From Cycas panzhihuaensis (taxonomy: Eukaryota > Cycadophyta): a stretch of DNA of 64,000 bases. Made by a program: the position numbers and the translations under genes. The notes below the pieces were generated by a model. It did no database searches, had not been told where the DNA came from, and saw only the letters and a list, made by a program, of their open reading frames with translations. Position 1 is the stretch's first letter. The number at the start of each line of letters is the position of its first letter. This document shows, in pieces, positions 57,310 through 64,000 of this stretch. Where the stretch lies: the NCBI GenBank assembly GCA_023213395.1, contig CM041465.1, positions 247,449,741 to 247,513,740 on the forward strand, read 5' to 3'.

Positions 57310-57845
57310 AGTTAGACCTTTATGTTTAAATGTATGTACTTTATATTGTTATGTTATGTATTTTATTTTATGTTAAATGTATGCACTTTATATTGTTATT
57401 TTACCACTCAATGTGATAAAATACGCACCCAAGTGACCACAATGTTGTAACTTGAGGGTCAATGTACTTCTCATGCACTTTTGCACATGTGAGTGCACAT
57501 GGGTCATGGCATGCATGTTTGACAAGTGTCAAACATGCAACCCCCTAAGCTTCCTCCTCCTCCTCTATATGTTGAGACCATTTTCTCATGTAGAGCGTGG
57601 AGTGTGAGGTGATGTATTGTTATGCTACTCATTTGAATACAAGCTAATCTTGTTATTTTGGAGTTAGGAACAATTCCTTCTTCTCCATTGCTAGTGTCTT
57701 TCATACGCTTGAGTGTTTGCTTGCTTGTTTGGTAGTTCATGTAGTGTTATTGCTTTGGTGCTAGTCATCAAATCTCTTAGCACATTTGCTCCTCAAATGA
57801 TCCTAGATGATCATTGTGGTATAAGAATTTATACCACATTCAATG
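57310..57845 (+). repeat. 3' LTR of A1
   Basis: 536 bp. It begins AGTTAGACC where TGTTA is expected and ends TTCAATG where the 5' LTR has TTCAACA. The TTGAC palindrome is at 57513-57538. GATAT follows, against GACAT at the left. Confidence 0.88.
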
Positions 57846-57880
57846 GATATTGATGAGTATTACTTATCCATATGCTATGA

Positions 57881-58221
57881 CATTATGTAATGTAATGTGT
57901 AAAATGTTGTATTTATATGCAAAGTACATTTAAGTTAATATGTTAGTCAATTAATTAATCTGGTAGTTAGTTGGATAGTTAGGGAACAATTAGTAGGTTT
58001 GTTAAACTAACTAAGACAATTAGTTATATAGGTTTTGAAGTAGTTACTAAGCCCTCAATATAAATGAGAGGCACCTTATTATACAGATATCAAAGTGTGT
58101 GTAATGTGAATATAAGGCAAATCTTGGAGTTAATAGAAGAGAATTCATTTTCTATCACCTCCTCGACAATCCCTAAATTGGGTAATTTGAGTTTGTAATT
58201 CACCTTCAATTACACAACACA
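57881..58221 (+). mobile_element. 341-bp solo LTR
   Basis: TATGA occurs at 57876-57880 and again at 58222-58226. Between them lies a segment ending ACACAACACA, with a promoter-like AATATAAATGAGAG (about 58060) and an AT-rich 5' half, as in the LTRs nearby. It begins CATTATG rather than TG. No internal domain is present. Confidence 0.55.
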
Positions 58222-58226
58222 TATGA

Positions 58227-60634
58227 CATTTATTAAGGTTTATCAACTCGTTTGTATGGCTTGCATGTATGGTTTTTCTTATTGTCCACATGCCTGCCCA
58301 AGTTGCCCATACGTGTTCCCATGCTCACCCTTACAGATACAAACATCTATTTTTATAGTAGAAAATCAATAAGAGTGAAATACTAAAATTTGATAGTTGT
58401 TTTCACTCTTTATTGATTCAATGCCAAATGTAAGATTTATTAGACATTCTTTCCTACTCTAGTACTAGTTTCAAATGAAGATTTTATTTGCTTTTATATT
58501 AATCCTTTGTGCAAATTGCTAACTTGCCTTTTAACTCAAAGTTAATTTGGATACAACTTGAGACACATGGTAATGGTTTTCTAAGCTTGGCTTAGTTTTG
58601 GCTGTTTTAGCATTGTTTTTAAGACCTTGTCCAATCTTGCGACATTAATTTACAAGAATTGTAAAAACTTGTTTTGTTTTATTTTCACATCCCACCATTT
58701 AAAAATGGTAGAAACATAGGTTTTTTTTGTTTCTCTTCTTTTTTTTTGGTCTTTTTGTGTTATTATTTTGTGCCACTAATAAATGTTGACTATGGTGAAG
58801 GGGCCTTCCTTTTTTTGTTTTCTTCTTAAACAAAATTGTATTTTGAGATTCTTTTTTTTTTTTTTAAAGCATGTTAAACTCTTTGAACACCTTCTAAGCT
58901 TTGACCTCCTACAAGCCTTATTGTCTTTGACTATTGGAATATTATAAATATGTACTTAGATTTTGGAGTGCTAAACAATCCAACTTTGTAACAAACTTAT
59001 GTGTATATAACACACTTGGGGAGAATTTATGCATTATTATTGTAATTGTTATAGTGACCATGTATTATTATTTTAGTCCTAAGGTGTATTAAAAGACAAT
59101 GTCCAATAGAGGAAGACATTACTTGTTAAAGGGGTGTTTGCTTGAGCCTCAAAGGATACTTATTAATTTTCGACCTTACTAGGCAATGTTTCACTTCATT
59201 TCCTATGACCTTCCATGTGATCCTTATATGTGTTATTTAAGGAGAAGTCAATTGGGAGGAAAGACAATTGTTAGAATGAGTCCTTTGATGTTTTCTTCTA
59301 TAAGTGAGCATGTGAGGAGACCTACACCAAAGTGGCCCAACAAGAGCAAGTGAGCGTTGTCATCGTTGCAGCCATTGACAAAGGATTCTACCTAGAGCAG
59401 GGTACTGTGTGTAACACTATTGTAAAGGATGTTGCATGTTGCATTATTAAAAGGCTGAGATGGTTGGCGGGATGGACTATCCTCTAGTTGTGGCCTAGAC
59501 ATAGGGTGATTTGTGGTGGAAGCAATCACATTCTTACCATCTATGGTGGTATCATTTGGGTGTCATTGGTGTTTGATTTTCTTCTCGTTCACTTGTAGAT
59601 ATTCTCATCAAGATTCTCTCTTAGTTTTTGCTATGTTCCATCTATAACATGCTTGTCAGGGGGGATTTTATAATTGGTACCTTATGTGTTGATGTATATA
59701 TATGAATTTATTTCTAAAGTAAACTATATTAGTGCAAAGTTATGTCTTATTTATTGGCATGTTTTATTGCTGATTTATATTGCACGGCATGGCATATTGG
59801 ATGAAGTGTTGGATTTATTTATGAATTCGTTTATGTGACATTATAAAAAGTGAACTTGTGATTCAATACACCAATAATTTGTAGCATATAAAACTAGTTG
59901 TTGTTTCATTCTTGTGGGTTGTAATAGTGTATGCTCTAATTTTGTAATGGATTGCTGTTTGTTAGGAGATGAAATATTTATCGACCTGTTTTGAATTTAA
60001 TATTTTTTTGAGTTATTTTCTATAGAATGGCTCAATTTATTTTGTACTTCATGCCCATTGCACATAACATTTCCTTTCTTCTTTGCTATCTTGGCTTGCT
60101 TAAAATTGAAGAGCAATGGGTAGACAAAATATTATTTAAACAACTCTAGGAGGTAGAGTTGGATGGGTTTTAATTTACAAGTTGATGTCCAAGTGGCAAG
60201 GTTGTGCTTTCTAGTCTTATATTTATGATGTGTTTTTATGTGTGTTTCTTGGTGAATTTGTGCTAAGTATTTCATGTTGATGGCCCAACACTGGGATTTA
60301 AAGAATTTGAGTACTCTTTTAGCTCGTGCCTAGGCTTGACAAATCATCTTCATAGGAAATGATGTTGCCCTTTAGGTTGATTGGATTCGATGAGTTGGCA
60401 GGTTGATTATGTAGTATCATCTAGTCTTAGAAAGGAAATATCATTAATCATAAAAGTCAATAGATTGGTTTCTATGTCTGATTGAGTGTCTAATTTCTCT
60501 CTATTTGGGAAGTAAGCTTTAACGTATTTATTGATATTTCATAGTAAATTATGATGTGAATGGGTTTAATTAATTGCTTGCTCACCTTCATGCTTACCTA
60601 GACTAATATTGTTTCTTTCTCGTATTATGAGCAG
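58227..60634 (+). other. Probable intron upstream of the isoamylase exon
   Basis: 2.4 kb with no ORF or repeat structure I can support. T-rich runs occur near 58735-58865. It ends in a pyrimidine-rich stretch and AG at 60634. Confidence 0.4.
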
Positions 60635-60726
60635 GAATTGGGAGTCAATGCTATTGAACTTATGCCATGCCATGAATTCAATGAATTAGAATATTACTCA
60701 TATAATCCTGTTATGGGTGATTACAA
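60635..60726 (+). CDS. Isoamylase-type starch debranching enzyme exon
   Basis: A 92-nt exon reads ELGVNAIELMPCHEFNELEY, then YSYNPVMGDY, with no stop. This is a highly conserved block of plant isoamylases, close to the ISA1 type (ELGVN-IELMPCHEFNELEYYSYN), from the barrel of the GH13 enzyme that trims alpha-1,6 branches during starch synthesis in plastids. It is bordered by a TTTCTTTCTC...GAGCAG acceptor and a GTATGT donor. No other exon of the gene is found in the window, so the introns must be long or this is a relic. The intact frame and splice sites favour a real gene. Confidence 0.75.
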
Positions 60727-63700
60727 GTATGTGGTGAGAAAGTGAGATTTCAAATTTGTATTTGTAGTTTAGGTTGTTCTAAACATACGGTTGGAGGTTA
60801 CTCTTATTTGGATATGTCTAAGGTAAAAACAACTTGATTTTTATGTTATGTCTAGCTTTTTCTAGTTTGTTTTTATGATACACATTCCCTTCTTCCCATC
60901 CTCCCCCCTATTGCAACAAAAAATGAGTGTCATTATAAATTCAGTACAAACGATGATTTTGTTGGTGAGCATACTACATAAATTTCTATTAAATATGTAT
61001 GGGGAAAAAAAAAGAGGCAAAATGTTTGCTTGTATCCTTTAAACAAGTAGAGATTAGGGTCAAATCCATCAAGGTAAAAGAAAGTTTCCTTTAAAATAAG
61101 AAGAAAAAGGGTGGAGGTCATGATGATCAAGCAAGAAGGTTACTCGAATAACCAAATGCAAAAGTAGAAGCTTTTTTGGGCCCACACAAGAACTTTCATT
61201 AATGATGTGTAGTTGTGAAAGAGTGTTTGCCTTATGATACAATTGATTTTATATAATCTTGTATAGCTAAAAGTCAAATGTTAATACGATATTTACAGGT
61301 TCTTCTACGAAGAGAAAGCTAACAACAATTCACAACACAATAACATCTAACATAGAACTTTCATATGTATAACATTCAACACCAGGAATAGGTACAGAAG
61401 CATATGCAAGGCAATGTCCTCAATTATTGATATTATCACATCAAAACCGAGTACAATGTCATGATGATGTACAAGATATTAACATATGGTCATTCCACAC
61501 TAGTTCCGTTCAGTTTACCAGTGTTCAGATGCATAACATTGAATATCCTCCTATACTTCCCCTCCTTTATGTCCAACCTTATTACATACATATCTTTGAA
61601 ATGATTCTTCGTAACAACTTTTCCAACAAATCGATTCAACTAATCCTTTGTTGACACAATATTCATTACTTAGCACATTCGACACTTGCATTCAGAACTT
61701 TTAACAAAATGTGTCCCAACATGTATCCCCCTTTTTTTTGATCTGAGCATCTCGCTCAGAAGTCAAAACAACTTTATGGTTGCATAGTTGGTATTGGTGA
61801 GTCTGTTCTTGGGCCTGTCATTCACCATGGATAATATTTCTCTAGATAATAATGATAGTAGATTATAATAGTGCTTTCCAATATTTTCATACATTCACAA
61901 TAGATAGAATATAAATTACAGTAGTAAATCCTCATAAAACATGATTCAGCAGAGATATATATCATTCATACATTGATAACAGCAACATATGTAAATAAGG
62001 AATAATAATAACAGAATAATAGCACCTGATACAAATGTCTAATAGCAGCACCCTTTTTGAGGTCGGCATGGTTCTCTAACAGGCACGAGACCCTAATGGC
62101 ATGAAGCTATTATACCAAGCATAACCGAATTCTCCAAGATTTTTACAAATGATCAAGGCTTTTCTATTTGTAGCATTAATTTTCTCTCTCAAAAACCAAC
62201 CCCTAATTCTCTCTCTAAACAACCGATTTCATAATAAAATATATTAAATGATTCTTCTTTTATTTCTCTTAAAATCCAACTTCCTAATAATATTTCCTTC
62301 TATAAAACCGACTTCATCCTTATTTTAGGAATACTACAGTTTTCATCCTAAGGTTTCCAGAATGGATTTGAACGGTTCATAATGGCTCATAATGGTTTTT
62401 AGAATGGATCTAGAACAATCGCAGGAACAACTGCAGGAATGATTCACCTAGAAGCTTTTGGTGGGTATTCTAATTTTAGTTCCTAACTTCTTTCCCTTTG
62501 CCCTTTTTGTTATATTGTTGTATCCCTCTTTTGTACTCTTAGGTATTATAGATTTCATAGTTTCTCTTTCCATATATCATACTAGTTTTGTTTGGAGTCA
62601 GATGATTTGGATTTTACCCTAGAGATCGTTGCCTATGATCTACTAACTCAGCTCTCACACAAAAGAGCATTGCCTATGATTCACAAACTTGGATCTCATA
62701 CAAGAGAATATTGAACGGTGCCCTTTCATTAAGAGATAGCTCATTACAATATGACTCTTCATTACATAGCACAATAATTATACATATAATCACTTGATTA
62801 CTCATTAATAATGTCATATGGCAGCTCTGTACATCTTGTATGTAAATGTACTCAAAAATCAATTTTATTCCTGTTGGTACTGTTCCGGTATCATTTGTCA
62901 CATTTGGTTCCATTCTGGTGCTGTTTCCATGCTGTTCTGGCTCGAACCATCTGGCTTTTGTGTTGTTCTATCATTCCAATTTTCTGTATAAGCCATTTGA
63001 GTGCCATTTTGGTACTGCTCGTGCCATTCCAGCTGCTGCTAAAGCTGTTCCTTATCCCATTCCAGCCACTGTTGGTGTTGTTCCCTGAATGGTGAAGCTG
63101 TTCCAGTTGCTGCTACTGCTGCTTCAATGTCTGTTACTTCCATTCCAACACTTTCTGCTGTTGTTCCTTGACTGTTCTTGCCATTCCTTGATGCTAGTGT
63201 GTCAGTTTTACCGCACATACTAATAAATGAATTTGGTGCAACGGTTCCCTTAGCAGAAGTATCCAAATGGTGGAGTTTGGGGTATTTCAAAATAGTTTCT
63301 CACAGCATCAAAGCCACAAAAATTCAACAGGAAAAGAAGACTAATATAGTAAAAAGAGGGAAAAAGTGTGTTGAGTTGAATGCTTGAGTACCTGTATGAG
63401 TGGCTTGCCATGGAATTGTGTGGTGTGTCTTACGTAAATATTATCATAGAGTAAGCATGGCAACTGCTAAATGGATTGTTGCAGTAGGCTAGCCTCACCT
63501 TGATTTGTTGCCAGTCCATGCAAACATTTTTTTGGATGCTGCCCATGTCTCCCAACTGATTTCGAAAACAAAGAAGGCAACCCTTTTTACCTATGCCAGT
63601 GTGACCAGCATCATGTGAGGGAAGTTCATTGCCAACCTGTTTGACCTAAAAGTACACACATTTCTATGGCTGTGGGCTCATACCACATTCGTCTTTGTGA

Positions 63701-64000
63701 TTCTTACTTCTTACTTTGGTGCATATGGCCAGTCTTTGTTGTATCCTATTGCGAATGCCAGGGCTGTCTTTGCTTTTGGTCATACAACTGACACCCAATT
63801 TAAATTTGTTGAATCATTTTTCATTAGGCCTCTTGCATTAGGCTTAAAAAATGTTTATAAAATTATGATGATGTTCATATGATGCCTTCAATGGCAGACA
63901 CCATGCAGACTAATAAAACATGCATTATTGGTGGGGCTTAATACATGTTTGGCGCCTGTATGTTAATAATACGGGCTTCAAATTCCAGTTGGCAACTTTT
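60727..64000. other. Probable intron or intergenic DNA
   Basis: No further isoamylase exon was recognised. A minus-strand purine tract (plus strand ATCCCCCTTTTTTTT near 61723-61738) hints at a decayed LTR element on that strand. The segment 62340-63200 is rich in ATTCCA, GTTCC and CTGCT words, giving a Gln/Thr-rich fortuitous minus frame (63290-63039). A 61-codon plus frame at 63697-63882 has hydrophobic stretches but no recognised family. Confidence 0.35.

Larger units (their letters stand above)
27133..57845 (+). mobile_element. A1, Copia element carrying four nested insertions
   Basis: One Ty1/copia element stretched to 30.7 kb by insertions C, A2 (which contains D) and E. LTRs are at 27133-27660 and 57310-57845, with GACAT before and GATAT after. 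Its own sequence is: leader 27661-28613 and 33384-34350; gag 34351-34426 and 49345-50200; protease to about 50690; integrase to 51400; RT 51700-52235 and 56334-56840; RNase H to 57207. All junctions rejoin in the correct domain order when insertions are removed. The coding frames are broken by many stops. Confidence 0.93.

Noticed and set aside
63039-63290. Gln/Thr-rich minus-strand frame
   Set aside because: Arises from biased short words in the DNA; no start context or homology seen.
1-64000. Bacterial-type systems, CRISPR arrays, tRNA or rRNA genes
   Set aside because: No spaced repeats, cloverleaf genes or operons were seen; content is plant retrotransposons and host fragments.

Overview
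This 64-kb window looks like nuclear DNA of a seed plant with a large, retrotransposon-packed genome. The clues are plant-type gene fragments (isoamylase, plant dihydroxyacetone kinase, a RanBP2-type zinc finger), an exon with GT/AG splice sites in a long non-coding stretch, AT-rich sequence and LTR elements nested several levels deep. A gymnosperm would fit, but the sequence does not prove it. No tRNA or rRNA gene, CRISPR array or bacterial-type operon was seen.

Layout. 1-7.3 kb: a minus-strand Ty3/gypsy-like gag-protease element with no visible reverse transcriptase, interrupted by B (70-2849), a deletion derivative with 584-bp LTRs. 7.3-9.8 kb: mostly unassigned, with a minus-strand zinc-finger exon at 9241-9385. 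9809-11123: a near-perfect 1.3-kb palindrome. 11.1-13.6 kb: Copia-1, decayed, without RT and hit by a 206-bp solo LTR. 13568-17846: K, a non-coding minus-strand LTR element carrying a dihydroxyacetone kinase fragment. 18.6-26.9 kb: Copia-2, 5'-truncated, with a chromodomain gypsy element F (20257-25772) inside its RT. 27133-57845: one Copia element, A1, containing C (28614-33383) in its leader, A2 (34427-49344) in its gag and E (52236-56333) in its RT; A2 itself contains D (39429-46812, minus). 57.8-64 kb: a 341-bp solo LTR, then probable host intron with one isoamylase exon (60635-60726).

Target-site duplications support most junctions: GTTTG (B), ATTTT (K), GGTTT (F), GACAT/GATAT (A1), TATTT (C), GAAAC (A2), AACAC/AACAT (E), TTTAC and TATGA (solo LTRs). 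D is the exception; a 352-bp direct duplication flanks it. By-eye LTR divergence orders the insertions: C is very young, D young, and A1, A2 and F old (about 10 percent for A2 and F). No element has a fully open coding capacity.

The most unusual signal is shared by all seven Copia-type elements with a readable 3' end. The polypurine tract and first bases of the 3' LTR lie in the loop of a 9-13 bp inverted repeat whose stem sequence differs between families while pairing is kept. Both Ty3/gypsy elements lack it.
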